From the NCBI RefSeq assembly GCF_000455345.1, contig NZ_HG315690.1, positions 2,766,339 through 2,830,338 of the forward strand: a stretch of 64,000 nucleotides of DNA. The letters run 5' to 3'. The notes under the pieces were generated by a model. That model was not told the origin of the DNA. It saw only the letters and a list, made by a program, of their open reading frames with translations, and made no database searches. Origin of the DNA: Halopiger goleimassiliensis (GTDB lineage: Archaea; Halobacteriota; Halobacteria; Halobacteriales; Natrialbaceae). A program made the position numbers and the translations under genes. Below are positions 16,132 to 25,464 of this stretch, one piece after another; within the stretch, counting starts at the first letter, position 1, and each line of letters starts with the position of its first letter.

Positions 16132-17340
16132 TCAGTCTCGGTCGGAAGCGGTACTCTCCAATCGACGGGCCAGAGCATAGCTCCCGCCAGCTAGTGCCGT
16201 CAGTGCCCCGGCGAATCCGAATCCGGGAATCCCATCGTCCTCGTCCGATTGCGTCGAGCCGTCAGGAACCGTGCGAAGTTCCGGGTATCCTGGTGGATCG
16301 GTAACGACGCGCCACCGCTCCTCGAAGTCCAGCGTCGACATCGTCTGAGCGGCGGATTCGCCCTGCATCTGGTCGGTCTCTACTCCAGCAACGTCACCGC
16401 GGACCTCGATCGTTCCATCGGACTCGGAGGCGAAGCCAACCGGGTCCGTCTGCCCGGTGGCCTGCGTGTCCCAGTAGCTATCCCGCAGGATTGCATCCTC
16501 GTCAGCGTCGAGGAAGTAGACGCCGAGTTGCCCGACGAGACCACCGACGTCGTCCTCGCCGGAGACGTCGCCGCTAGCCCACGAGTTACTCACCTCACCT
16601 TCTACGTTCAGGCCGACGAGGCCCCCGACTTGTTCCTCACCGGTGACATCGACGCTGGCCGACGATCCCACCACCTCAGGGCCGTGGCCGTTGACTCCGA
16701 CAAGACCGCCGACCTCCTCATCGCCAGTGACGTCACCACTGGCCGATGCCCCTCTCACCACGTCGTGGTTCGTCCCGATGAGACCCCCGACTTTTTCCTC
16801 ACCGGTGACATCGACGCTGGCTATCGTCCGTTCTACCGTCCCGTGGTTTTGCCCGACGAGACCGCCGACCCACTCGCCGCCAGTGACAGTACTATCGACG
16901 AGCCTGACCGCGGAGATGGTTGCATCGTCGGTCAGAGCGAACAGTCCGACCTCGCGATCAGTCGGTCGATCGATAACGAGATCACGGATCCGGTTACCCC
17001 GTCCGTCGAACGTTCCACTGAACTCGCCAATCGGATCGAACCCACGACCGTCGTTGGCGTCTTCCCCGGCGATTTCCTCGTAGCCGTCCGTGTCCACGTC
17101 GAGATCGTTCACCAGCACGTAGTCGCCCTGGAGGTCGTCACGAACGGCGTCGAGATCGTGCCAGTCCTCGATCTCGATAGCACTCTCCTCCGAGTCGTCC
17201 TCGTCGGCGACTGCGAGGCTGACCGGCTCGCCGGTGAGAGAGACACAGAATGCAGTTCCAACTCCGATCGCTCCGGCCCGGGAAAGAACGCTTCGACGGT
17301 CGACGTGTGATGGAGCCGGATCAGTGGCGTCGTCGCTCAT
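16132..17340 (-). CDS. GLUG-repeat surface protein with PGF-CTERM anchor
   Basis: The 402-residue secreted protein has a Tat-like N-terminus (HVDRRSVLSRAGAIGVGTAF) and a core of GLUG-type repeats. The repeat unit VGGLVGQNHGTVERTIASVDVTGEE recurs about five times with variations such as VGGLIGTNHDVVRGASASGDVTGDE and VGGLVGVNG. Such repeats form beta-helical surfaces in adhesin-like proteins. The C-terminus DDGIPGFGFAGALTALAGG plus basic residues is a PGF-CTERM signal, which is cut and lipid-anchored by archaeosortase. I chose the ATG at 17340; ATG 17349 would add three residues. No partner genes are evident. Confidence 0.85.
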   Translation of the reverse strand: MSDDATDPAPSHVDRRSVLSRAGAIGVGTAFCVSLTGEPVSLAVADEDDSEESAIEIEDWHDLDAVRDDLQGDYVLVNDLDVDTDGYEEIAGEDANDGRGFDPIGEFSGTFDGRGNRIRDLVIDRPTDREVGLFALTDDATISAVRLVDSTVTGGEWVGGLVGQNHGTVERTIASVDVTGEEKVGGLIGTNHDVVRGASASGDVTGDEEVGGLVGVNGHGPEVVGSSASVDVTGEEQVGGLVGLNVEGEVSNSWASGDVSGEDDVGGLVGQLGVYFLDADEDAILRDSYWDTQATGQTDPVGFASESDGTIEVRGDVAGVETDQMQGESAAQTMSTLDFEERWRVVTDPPGYPELRTVPDGSTQSDEDDGIPGFGFAGALTALAGGSYALARRLESTASDRD

Positions 17341-17707
17341 TAATTCCATTGTGTCCGATGAGAACAATCAAGGTTGCGATACTGTGAGTTAGAACGGAAC
17401 GTCGCGAAGACTACCTACTCGAAAACGAACACGAGCGCGAACTGACAGTCTGCCTCTCGTTTCGGCCTTCCGTTCCGGTATTCTGACCCTACACTCGAGC
17501 CGATCGAGGCGGTCTCGAGGTTCCTGCGCGACCAGTACGTGACCGCGACAGCCGTAGCCAACTGCTACGTGTTCACGATGGCAGGTCACTTCGGAGTACC
17601 AGCCTATCGCGACGGCGGGCACGCCACTCTCGAGGGTCCATTCGCGACCCTCTCGCACCCACCGCCATCCCGACACGTCTTTCACCCGCTCGTCCGTAGG
17701 CGGAGGT
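17341..17707. other. Divergent intergenic region
   Basis: This 367-base gap separates the GLUG gene and the RNase gene, which point away from each other. I see no gene or repeat. GGAGGT sits directly against the RNase start codon, too close to act as a normal ribosome binding site. Confidence 0.5.
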
Positions 17708-19012
17708 ATGAGCGACGACGCTGACGCACAGGCCGACGCCGGCACGGCCGAGGGGCAAGGCCCCGTCCAGATCTCCGAGGACCTCGCGCGCCACCTCGAG
17801 AACAAGCGCGAGGAACTCTTCGAGAAGTTCGAGATTCGCGACGAGTTTCCCGCCGAGGTGCTCGAGGAGGCCGAGGAGTTGACGGGCGACGTGCAGGCGG
17901 CGATCGACGCGGAGATCGACGAGCGCGAGGATCTCCGCGATCTGACCACGTGGACGACCGACCCGATCGACGCCCAGGACTTCGACGACGCCCTCTCGAT
18001 CGAGGAACGCGAGGACGAGTACGTCCTCTGGGTACACATCGCCGACGTCACCCACTACGTCAACCCCGACACCGCGATGTGGGACGAGGCCGTCGAGCGC
18101 TGTAACACCGTCTACCTGCCGGGCTACACGATTCACATGCTGCCGCCGATCCTGGCGGAGTCGGTCTGCTCGCTCGTGCCCAACGAGGAGCGGTTCGCCC
18201 ACACCGTCGAGATGCACCTCGACAAGGAGACGCTCTCCTACGAGACCATCGACATCTACAAGTCGGTCATCGAGTCCGACGAACGACTCACCTACACCCA
18301 GGCCGAGAACCGACTCGACGATCCCGAGGCACCGCTGCACGAGGAGAACGTCCTGGTCCACGACCTCGCCAACCGGATGCACGAACAGCGAAAGGAGGAC
18401 GGCTCCCTCGTCCTCAACCCGGCCCGGGATCGCGCCCACACCATCATCGAGGAGTGCATGCTGAAGGCCAACAAGGCCGTCACGCACACGCTGATGTGGG
18501 ACCGCGGCGTCGAGGCGATGTACCGCGTCCACCCCCAGCCCAGCCCCGACGAGTGGTCCGAGGCCCTCCGCGAGATTCAGGATCTGGACGGCGTCTCGAT
18601 CCCCGGCGACACCTGGGACGATCCGCGAAAGGCCGTCAACGCGACGCTCGAGGAGGCCCCCGGCCGCCAGCTGGACAAGATCCAGTGGGCCGTGATGAAG
18701 GTGATGCCCCGCGCGAAGTACATGAACGATCCCTTCGGCGGCCACCACGCTCTCAATTTCGAGATCTACGGCCACTTCACCAGCCCCATCCGACGGCTCT
18801 CGGACCTGATCAACCACTGGATCGTCTACCAGAACGACGTCCCGGAGAACCTCGTCGAACTCTGTGACCGCGCCAGCGACAAGCAGAAAGACGCCGAACA
18901 GTGCGAGCGCGAGTACAAGCAGTTCCTCCAGGAGGTCGGCCTCGACCCGATGGCGGTCAACAACCGGGGGATCGAAATCGTGGACGACGACGTGGCCGAG
19001 AAGACGTTGTAA
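17708..19012 (+). CDS. rnr: RNase R-family RNB-domain 3'-5' exoribonuclease
   Basis: The 434-residue protein consists almost entirely of the RNB catalytic domain. The metal-binding acidic cluster TTDPIDAQDFDDALSI lies at residues 83-98, DVTHYVNPDTAMWDEAVERCNTVYLPG follows, and the C-terminal active-site motif HFTSPIRRLSDLINHW is near residue 358. RNB enzymes degrade RNA from the 3' end; the haloarchaeal form lacks the cold-shock and S1 domains of bacterial RNase R. A region of about 75 residues, rich in Glu, precedes the domain. The gene stands alone. Confidence 0.9.
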   Translation: MSDDADAQADAGTAEGQGPVQISEDLARHLENKREELFEKFEIRDEFPAEVLEEAEELTGDVQAAIDAEIDEREDLRDLTTWTTDPIDAQDFDDALSIEEREDEYVLWVHIADVTHYVNPDTAMWDEAVERCNTVYLPGYTIHMLPPILAESVCSLVPNEERFAHTVEMHLDKETLSYETIDIYKSVIESDERLTYTQAENRLDDPEAPLHEENVLVHDLANRMHEQRKEDGSLVLNPARDRAHTIIEECMLKANKAVTHTLMWDRGVEAMYRVHPQPSPDEWSEALREIQDLDGVSIPGDTWDDPRKAVNATLEEAPGRQLDKIQWAVMKVMPRAKYMNDPFGGHHALNFEIYGHFTSPIRRLSDLINHWIVYQNDVPENLVELCDRASDKQKDAEQCEREYKQFLQEVGLDPMAVNNRGIEIVDDDVAEKTL

Positions 19013-19880
19013 GCGCGGCTTCGACAACAGCGACGCCCCGCTAACACCTCGTCACTCCTTCCGAACCCCGACTTCGAGCGGAACCGATCGAACCGAGCAG
19101 CTCGCTGAAAGCGCGTCCGCGGGGAGGAAACCGACACACCGGCCGGCTGTGCCCCCGCTCGAGCCGGTGTGTCGGGTGGATCACGATCACAGGGCCCCGT
19201 GCCCGGAGTGTCGTCTCGTGACGGGGCCAGTGCCATCCTCCGCGAAAGAGGCCTATAACTGCGTACCGTGACATCGCCGGCCTAGCACCGTCGTGGTCCG
19301 GCCGGTGCTCGTCGCTGCCGGTGCCGTCGTCGAACCGATCACTGGCACTCGGCGAGGGATCGTCGAACCTGTTCGTTGTAGTGGGCGAACTGCAACCGAG
19401 ACGAGAGCCCCTGTGGGCCCGTGTCACCGGTCCGAACCGGTGGCTCGAGGTGGAGTCGACGCGACCTGACTCGTCGTGAGTATGTCGATAAATGAGACGT
19501 TTTTCCGGGGGATCGTCGGTCGTATCGGCGGGGCGAGCAGTCGCCGCCGATGGAGCGCCGGCCCGGCATTTCGATGAGCCTACTGGGCGTCCGAACGGGG
19601 AGATACGACCGGCCGTCGGACGCGGACGAAGCGAGAGGATCGGGGCGACGACGTAGCGTCCCGCGCAGACCCGGTTCCCGCCGTCGGCCCGGCAGTTCCG
19701 TCACAATCACCTGTTTCCGATCCGATCGGATCGGCAGTCGTTTTCGGAGGGAACCACGTCTCAGACGGCCGTCGTGGCGTTAGCTCCGAATTGCCGGCCG
19801 GAAAGCACCGTAACGATCGAACTCACTTATGGAAAAACTCGGCCAAGAACTGTCACCCCCGAAAGGGGTGCGTGAGAGAC
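19013..19880. other. Long intergenic region without a recognisable gene
   Basis: In 868 bases I find only Arg/Ser/Pro-rich open frames of the sort produced by random high-GC sequence. The minus-strand frame with an internal ATG near 19271 gives no known motif. The last 60 bases hold the promoter and leader hairpin of the next gene. Confidence 0.5.
19824..19870 (+). promoter_or_regulatory. TATA-like box and 5' leader hairpin
   Basis: CTTATGG near 19825-19831 is a possible TATA box that would place the transcript start near 19853. A perfect hairpin CACCCC/GGGGTG (19854-19859 with 19865-19870, loop CGAAA) begins right there and ends 10 bases before the ATG, so the mRNA would start with this hairpin. 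Confidence 0.45.
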
Positions 19881-20495
19881 ATGACAGATGAACCCGACTC
19901 AAGCGGCGACAGCAGACGCTCGTTCATGAAGAAAGGTGCCCTCGCGACGACCGCAGTCGCACTCGGTGCCGGCGCGACGGCGGGGACTGCCGCGGCACAG
20001 GACGACGGTGATGGAAACGAAGTCGTGGTGTTCGGCGACGACTACATGCCGGGCGTCGACTTCACCGTTGCCTCGGGACTAGACGACGGCACGCGAGACG
20101 AACTGTTCCAGGAAGCCGAGTTGGAAGACGAGTTCGACTCGCCGGAGGACTGGGACGCGTACATCATCAGCTACGACCTCGGCGGCTCCGCCCCGAAGCT
20201 GGGTCACGTGCTGACCGAGCAAGCCGACCTCAGCGCCGGCGATAGCGAGACGATGGGCGAGGACGGCTCGTTCCGCGCCGCCGACCTGAACCTGATCGAG
20301 ACCAGCCTCGGTGGTGGCGGTGGCGGCGACGACGACGAACCCGAGGACGAAGACGAGCCCGAAGACGACGGTCCAGATGCCGAAGACGAACCCGAAGATG
20401 ACGGTCCGGGTGCCGAAGACGAACCGGACACCGACGACGGTCCAGGTGCCGAGGACGATGGCCCGGGTGCCGAAGACGAGGGTCCGGATAGCTAA
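19881..20495 (+). CDS. Tat-exported acidic protein with repetitive tail, unknown role
   Basis: The 204-residue protein starts with a Tat signal (SRRSFMKKGALATTAVALGAGA), a twin arginine and an Ala-rich hydrophobic segment ending near AAAQ at residue 46. A folded domain of about 100 residues follows (FGDDYMPGVDFTVASGLDDG, WDAYIISYDLGGSAPKLGHVL). After a Gly6 run, the tail of about 60 residues repeats DDGPGAEDE-like units. I chose the ATG at 19881 because it places the signal peptide at the N-terminus. I recognise no family. Confidence 0.7.
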   Translation: MTDEPDSSGDSRRSFMKKGALATTAVALGAGATAGTAAAQDDGDGNEVVVFGDDYMPGVDFTVASGLDDGTRDELFQEAELEDEFDSPEDWDAYIISYDLGGSAPKLGHVLTEQADLSAGDSETMGEDGSFRAADLNLIETSLGGGGGGDDDEPEDEDEPEDDGPDAEDEPEDDGPGAEDEPDTDDGPGAEDDGPGAEDEGPDS

Positions 20496-20877
20496 CCGGA
20501 GCGACTGACCGATCTTTTTCTCCCTTCTGTCCCTGCTGCGGCCCGTTCCTGCCGAGACGATCCCGGCCGAAGAACCGTCGGTGATCGATCCTCCGCGATG
20601 TGACTCCGAGCCACTCGAGCCGGTCGGTAGAAAGTCGACGTTTCGGCCGCGGTCGCCGATTTAACGTCCGATTCGGCACCGAAACCGACGGTGAAAACGA
20701 GGTTTCCGTGCCGGTAGCTGTCCGTTGGTGGTCCCCCAGCGTCACGTGGCAGCCGGTCGTCTGCAGGCGGACGCCGTCGTTTACACAGCCGCCTCATACG
20801 GGTTCCTGTCCGTCAGTTCCGGTGGATCCACGACCCGGGCCGGCGAGTGTGCCGGTACGTCGGTACAGCAAGCCCTC
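20496..20877. other. Convergent intergenic region, no gene seen
   Basis: In this 382-base gap the acidic Tat protein gene (plus) meets the acetyltransferase gene (minus) tail to tail. The open frames inside are low-complexity, and no clear hairpin terminator was found. Confidence 0.5.
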
Positions 20878-21423
20878 TCAGTCCGAGAGGCGTTTCTCGT
20901 AGACGAACTCCTCGAGTCCGTCCGCCAGATCCGTCTCGCGGGTGGTGACCCGATCGAACCCGCTGGATTCGTAGAACGACACGCCGATCTCGTTGTCGGC
21001 GAGGACGTCCAGCCGGAGGCGGTCGAATCGCTCGGGCAGATCGCTCTCGAGACGCTCGAGTAACGCGGTGCCGATTCCCTCGCCCCACCGGTCGGGGCGA
21101 ACGTAGATCCGAACCAGATAGGCGACGGTCTCGTCCTCGGGCCAGGGAACGACGTGGGCGAAGCCGGCCGTTCCGGTGTCGTCGTCTCCTGGCACGACGA
21201 GAAACGCCGCATCCGTACGCTGGCTCGCGTCCTCGATCGACGACTCGAGGTCGCCCAGCGCGTACCAGTCGTCGACGACGTCGTCGACCCGCTCCGGGCC
21301 GAGGACGTCGTCGTAAGCGGCGTGCCAGCTTTGCCGGGCCGTTTCGTGGATCGCCCAGACGTCGTCGGTCGTCGCCTGCCGTACGTCCCCAGTCACGAAC
21401 GGCCGTAGGCGAGCCACCGGCAA
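20878..21423 (-). CDS. GNAT family N-acetyltransferase
   Basis: The 181-residue protein has the GNAT fold. VRQATTDDVWAIHETARQSWHAAYDDVLG forms the first strand and helices, and the acetyl-CoA-binding motif A is VRPDRWGEGIGTALLERLESDLP (R/Q-x-x-G-x-G/A form) near residue 128. LDVLADNEIGVSFYESSGFDRV is the usual C-terminal part. The substrate is unknown. The first dozen residues may not all be real, because the domain proper starts near residue 13. Confidence 0.88.
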   Translation of the reverse strand: MPVARLRPFVTGDVRQATTDDVWAIHETARQSWHAAYDDVLGPERVDDVVDDWYALGDLESSIEDASQRTDAAFLVVPGDDDTGTAGFAHVVPWPEDETVAYLVRIYVRPDRWGEGIGTALLERLESDLPERFDRLRLDVLADNEIGVSFYESSGFDRVTTRETDLADGLEEFVYEKRLSD

Positions 21424-21467
21424 AAAGCGGTCGGAGGCCGAACGAAGTGCAGGAGCGGCGAAACGCG

Positions 21468-22769
21468 TCAGCGTCGGAGGCCCAAAGCCGTCGCGAGAGA
21501 CAGCGCGACGAGCGGGACGAGCGGACCGAACCCGGGGATGCTGTCGTCGCCGGCGTCGGACCCGTCGTCGGTCTCGTCGCCGTCCCCGTCGGCGTCGGCT
21601 CCATCGCTGGATCCGTCCGTATCGGTCTCGTCGCCGGATTCGTCCGCGTCGGTTCCTTCTTCGGACTCGTCGGTTTCCTCGTCGGACTCTTCGGATGTCG
21701 AATCGTCGGTTTCGTCCGCCGTCGTGTCACTGTCGTCGCTCTCGATCGTCGCCGTTCGCTCCGAGAAGTGATTGAACGCGACGTACACCGTGGCTTCGCC
21801 CTGTGCCTCGGCGTGCTGGGCGACCTTGTAGGCCGAGCGGTCGCCGCCGAGCGCGCCCTCGAGTTCGCTCTCGGAGGACGCCTCGACGGCCGCCTCGCCG
21901 TCGACGGTCACCTCGAGGTCCTCGAGGCTCCCGACGGCTTCCTCGGAGACGGTCGTGATGACGACCGTCCCCTCGCCGTGAGTGCGTTCGACGGTCATCT
22001 CGACGCGGTTTTCGGCATCCGCGGAGACCTCGGCGGTCGTCTCCTCGCCGTAGGTGACCGCGCTCGAGGCGATGCCCTCGGTTCGGTCCTCGACGTGAAC
22101 CTCCGCGGCCGCCTGGCCACCGGCGATCAGCGACTCCTCGTACTCGGCCGCGTCGTCGCGTTCGCCGTCCTCGTAGGAACGGAACGCGAGCGTCGCGTCG
22201 CCCTCGAGGTCGGCCACGACGTTACCCTCCTCGTTGACGGTCACCTCGCCCTCGCCGACGACGAGGAAGGTGCCGGTCTGGCCGTCCGTCTCGACGCGGA
22301 CCGCGCCGTCGCCCTCGCGTTCGGCATCGGTGCCCGCGGCGAGTTCCGCTTCGACGTACTGGCCCTCGCCGCCGGCCTCGACGACGAGCGTCCCACGCTG
22401 GGTGTCGTGGGCCTCGAGCGTCGCGCCACTGTCGGCCCGGACCTGGGCGCTGGCTTCGGATTCGGCCGCCATCGACAGTCCAGCACCCTCGAGGCCGGCC
22501 ACGGCGTCGAGTTCGAGGTCGACGCCGAGTCCCGCGCCGAGGTCGGCGTCGCTCCGGGACTGGACCGCCACCGACGAGAACGTTCGGTCGCCGTCGACGC
22601 GATAGTCGGTGATGGCGTCACCGTCGACCTCGAAGTCGACGTGTGCACCGGCGTACGCGTCGGCGCTCGATTGGGACCCCGATGCCGTCGTTGCCCCAGC
22701 GATAGCTGTCGCTCCGACGACACTTACGATCAACAGCAATGCCACGGACAGTGCAGTTCCACGTCTCAT
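21468..22769 (-). CDS. Large secreted protein with PGF-CTERM anchor
   Basis: The 433-residue protein begins MRRGTALSVALLLIVSVVGA, a Sec-type signal peptide. Its long beta-rich domain is dense in Ala, Glu and short repeats such as VEAGGEGQYVEAEL and VTVDGEAAVEASSESELE. A stretch of about 90 Asp/Glu/Ser/Thr residues forms a stalk before DDSIPGFGPLVPLVALSLATA and a final RR, a PGF-CTERM signal for archaeosortase. I chose the ATG at 22769; CAAACTATTTTG on the minus strand about 28 bases upstream is a likely TATA box. The fold and function are unknown to me. Confidence 0.8.
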   Translation of the reverse strand: MRRGTALSVALLLIVSVVGATAIAGATTASGSQSSADAYAGAHVDFEVDGDAITDYRVDGDRTFSSVAVQSRSDADLGAGLGVDLELDAVAGLEGAGLSMAAESEASAQVRADSGATLEAHDTQRGTLVVEAGGEGQYVEAELAAGTDAEREGDGAVRVETDGQTGTFLVVGEGEVTVNEEGNVVADLEGDATLAFRSYEDGERDDAAEYEESLIAGGQAAAEVHVEDRTEGIASSAVTYGEETTAEVSADAENRVEMTVERTHGEGTVVITTVSEEAVGSLEDLEVTVDGEAAVEASSESELEGALGGDRSAYKVAQHAEAQGEATVYVAFNHFSERTATIESDDSDTTADETDDSTSEESDEETDESEEGTDADESGDETDTDGSSDGADADGDGDETDDGSDAGDDSIPGFGPLVPLVALSLATALGLRR

Positions 22770-22895
22770 CGTATCCGGGAAACTGAAATGGCGTTCAAAA
22801 TAGTTTGTGGAACGTCCCGTCAAATGACGGATAGCTGATCGGAACGGTCACCAGTCGCTAGGTAGCGGCTCGATCCGGCGAATCGATCTCCAGGA

Positions 22896-23849
22896 TTAGC
22901 GGGAGAGCGTTTCGCTGCTGTTCCGGACGACGGCCTCGACTTCCTGTTCGGTGACGAGCGCGACGTCACCCGGGATCGTTCGTTTGAGCGCCGCGGTCGC
23001 GGCGGCGTACTCGAGGGCGATCGGAACGTCCTCGCCGTCGAGTCGGCTGGCGATGAACGCGCCGGTGAAGGCGTCGCCGGTGCCGATCTCGGAGACGGTG
23101 TCGGTCTCGTAGGCGTCCTGGACGTGGACGACGTTGTCGTGCCAGCCGATCGCGCCCTCCGATCCCCGGGTGACGACGACCGTTTCGAAGGAGTACTGCG
23201 ACCCCAGACGGTGGGCGAGCTGGCGCGGATCGCCCTCGATACCCAGCACTTCGCGGGCGTCGCGGGCGGCGATCACGAGCACGTCGATACCCGGAAAGAG
23301 CGACGTCAGCGTCTCCTCGGCCTCGTCGGGCGACCAGAGCTTCCGGCGGTAGTTGACGTCGAAGGCGGTCGTCGTCCCGCCCTGTTTGGCCGCCTTGAGG
23401 AGGTTCATCGTCGTCTCCCGGACCGTCGCGGACAGCGCCGGGGTGATCCCCGAGGTGAAGAAGACGTCGGCGTCCTGTACCAGGTCGAGGTCGATCTGGC
23501 GCGTCTCCGTCGTCGTAAACGCGCTGTTCGCGCGGTCGTAGACGACGTTCGTTCCCCGGGGAGCGCCTGCCCGCTCGAGGTAGTAGGTGCCCTGTCGACC
23601 GCTGGGGCTCCAGACGACCTCGGTCTCGATGCCGTACTCGCGGAGTTCGTTGACGACGCGCCGGCCGGGTGGCGTCTCGGGGACCTTCGAGAGCCACGTC
23701 GCGTCCACGCCCAGTCGGCTGGCGGCGACGGCGACGTTGCTCTCCGCGCCGCCGGCGTGAACCTCGAGTTCCGAGGCGCGCTCGAGTCGTTCGTTGCCGG
23801 GCGGCGAGAGGCGCAGCATCGACTCGCCGAAGGTGACGAGTTCGCTCAC
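22896..23849 (-). CDS. kdgK: 2-keto-3-deoxygluconate kinase (PfkB family)
   Basis: The 317-residue protein starts MSELVTFGESMLRLSPPGNERL with the PfkB pattern EVHAGGAESNVAVAASRLG, and has DVNYRRKLWSPDEA and the ATP/anion-hole motif SEIGTGDAFTGAF near residue 250. The sugar-binding and length features match haloarchaeal KDG kinases of the semiphosphorylative Entner-Doudoroff pathway, which make KDPG. The aldolase partner would be a DapA-family protein; one occurs in this window at 35.5 kb but is not adjacent. Assignment to KDG rather than another sugar acid is likely but not proven. Confidence 0.82.
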   Translation of the reverse strand: MSELVTFGESMLRLSPPGNERLERASELEVHAGGAESNVAVAASRLGVDATWLSKVPETPPGRRVVNELREYGIETEVVWSPSGRQGTYYLERAGAPRGTNVVYDRANSAFTTTETRQIDLDLVQDADVFFTSGITPALSATVRETTMNLLKAAKQGGTTTAFDVNYRRKLWSPDEAEETLTSLFPGIDVLVIAARDAREVLGIEGDPRQLAHRLGSQYSFETVVVTRGSEGAIGWHDNVVHVQDAYETDTVSEIGTGDAFTGAFIASRLDGEDVPIALEYAAATAALKRTIPGDVALVTEQEVEAVVRNSSETLSR

Positions 23850-23998
23850 GGTTCGGCCCCCCAGCGTCCCGTCCGCGTATCTGGCTCCGTCATGGATCTA
23901 TCCACGTCCGGGAGTCTCAAAATTGTATCGTTACTGTCTCTTTCCTCAATCCCCTCTGACCGTGGATCATCGCTGCCGTCTCAGGGTCGATCGCCGCC

Positions 23999-25053
23999 TC
24001 ACGGTCGGCCGGGATCGATCGCATCATCCGGCTCGACTGCGACGACCCGCTCCCTCTCGGTCGGCGGATCGACGGCGACGCCGAACGACTCGAGCAGGTC
24101 GCAACTGGCCGCGACGTGATCGGTAACGGCGGGAACGCGAACCTGCCCGCCGGCGAGCGCGAGGAAAACCAGCAGTTGATCGGCCATGTGTCGGTCGACG
24201 GGCGCGTCCCCCTCTAGGAAGCGATTCGCCGCGTCGGCCGCGTCCTCGCCGACGCGTTCGGCCGGCGTCCCCCGTTCGCCGAGGGCGTCGACGCCCGCGA
24301 GGCCGGTTCCGTGGTCCATCCGAAGGACGATCGCCACCCGGGGGACGGACTCTCGGCGGTCGTCCCCCGACGCTCGAGGACGCCGTCGAACTGGCCCGTC
24401 TCGAGGCGCTCGAGCGCACCTGTGGCCTGCCGGAAGGCGACGTCGCGGTCCGCGAGCGCCGCGGCCTCGGTCGAGTAGATGCGGACGCCCTCGAGCGGGC
24501 CGCGTTCGGCGAGCTCGATCCGCTCGAGCCGCGAGGGTGCGAGGGAAAGCGTCGCCCGCCCGCCGCCGTCGGGGTAGAAGCCTCGCCGGTCCACCTCGCA
24601 GGCCGCGGTGAGCCCGTACCGTCGCAGGAGTGGCAGTTTGACCTCCCGGAAGTAATCGAGCGGCGGCGACCACGCGACGTCCGTCCCGCCGGTGACGGTC
24701 AGCCGTAGCGGCTCCTCGAGGCGGCTTGCCAGCGGGAGGACGGCGTCGAACAGCAGGGTGATCGAGCCCGCCGTCCCGATAGTTGCCTCGTAGGTCCCGC
24801 CCGGAATCGACGCCGTCCCGGGATCGAACGTTACCGTCTCCGCGCCCAGTTCCGCGCCCGTAACGTCGGCGTCGGCGAGTTCGGCGAGCGTCTCGAGGAC
24901 GGCCAGGTGCTGGTGTCGGAGGCCGGGCGTCGATCGGTTCCCGCGGACGTGCTCGACTCGGACCGGTTCGTTCCGAACCACAGCCAGGGACAGCGCCGTC
25001 CGCAGGAACTGCCCGCCCGCCTCGGAGCCGTCCAACGTCCGCATTGCGGTCAT
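23999..25053 (-). pseudogene. rtcA: RNA 3'-terminal phosphate cyclase, frameshifted
   Basis: Two frames together encode a full RtcA. The first (from ATG 25053) gives RTLDGSEAGGQFLRTALSLA through GVLERRGTTAESPSP. After 24337-24346 the sense continues in another frame as VAIVLRMDHGTGLAGVDALGE through to a TGA at 23999, including the catalytic-His segment VDRHMADQLLVFLALAGG. Between the frames there is one base too few, in a run of three C and five G (as read on the plus strand), so a one-base deletion or a sequencing slip explains it. With one base restored the product is 351 residues, normal for RtcA, which makes 2',3'-cyclic phosphates at RNA ends. As it stands the product loses the catalytic half. 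Confidence 0.85.
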
Positions 25054-25086
25054 GCGGCGGAATACGACCTCGAACGGGATATGTTC

Positions 25087-25464
25087 TCAGGAGAGCGATC
25101 CGTCGGTATCGGCCGACGACACCGAGAGCGACTGGACGATCGTCCCGTCGTCTTCGCTGAACCCGCTGGACTCGTAGAACGACCGCGCCGGCCCGTCGCT
25201 GCTCGTGAGGAGGTAGACGCGACGGACCGACGCCTCGCGTAACCGCTCGAGCAGGTGCTCGAGTAGCCGGCGTCCGATCCCCTGTCCCTGAACGTCGGGA
25301 TCGACGAACAGTTCACGGAGCGAGAACCGCCGACCCGCGTCCCACTGCTCGAGGTTCCCCACTGCGGCACCGACGAGATCCTCCTCGCTGAGCGCAGCGA
25401 AGCCCCGGAATCCCGGCGTCTCGAGGATCTCGGTGAGCCGCGTCCGGGCCGATTCGACGGTCAC
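25087..25464 (-). CDS. Short GNAT acetyltransferase, N-terminus missing
   Basis: From GTG 25464 the product is 125 residues. It includes ETPGFRGFAALSEEDLVGAAVGNLE, the acetyl-CoA motif VDPDVQGQGIGRRLLEHLLERL and SFYESSGFSEDDGTIV. Relatives carry about 25 to 30 extra residues (first strand and helix) before the ESARTRL segment. Here the upstream frame stays open but its residues do not resemble a GNAT start and run into the DUF418 gene. It may be a remnant or a shortened enzyme. It lies between rtcA and DUF418 on the same strand. Confidence 0.65.
   Translation of the reverse strand: MTVESARTRLTEILETPGFRGFAALSEEDLVGAAVGNLEQWDAGRRFSLRELFVDPDVQGQGIGRRLLEHLLERLREASVRRVYLLTSSDGPARSFYESSGFSEDDGTIVQSLSVSSADTDGSLS

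Noticed and set aside
19041-19427. Arg/Gly/Pro-rich frame in the long gap, with an internal ATG at about 19271
   Set aside because: No conserved motif, no promoter or ribosome site that I can defend, and composition like random high-GC sequence.
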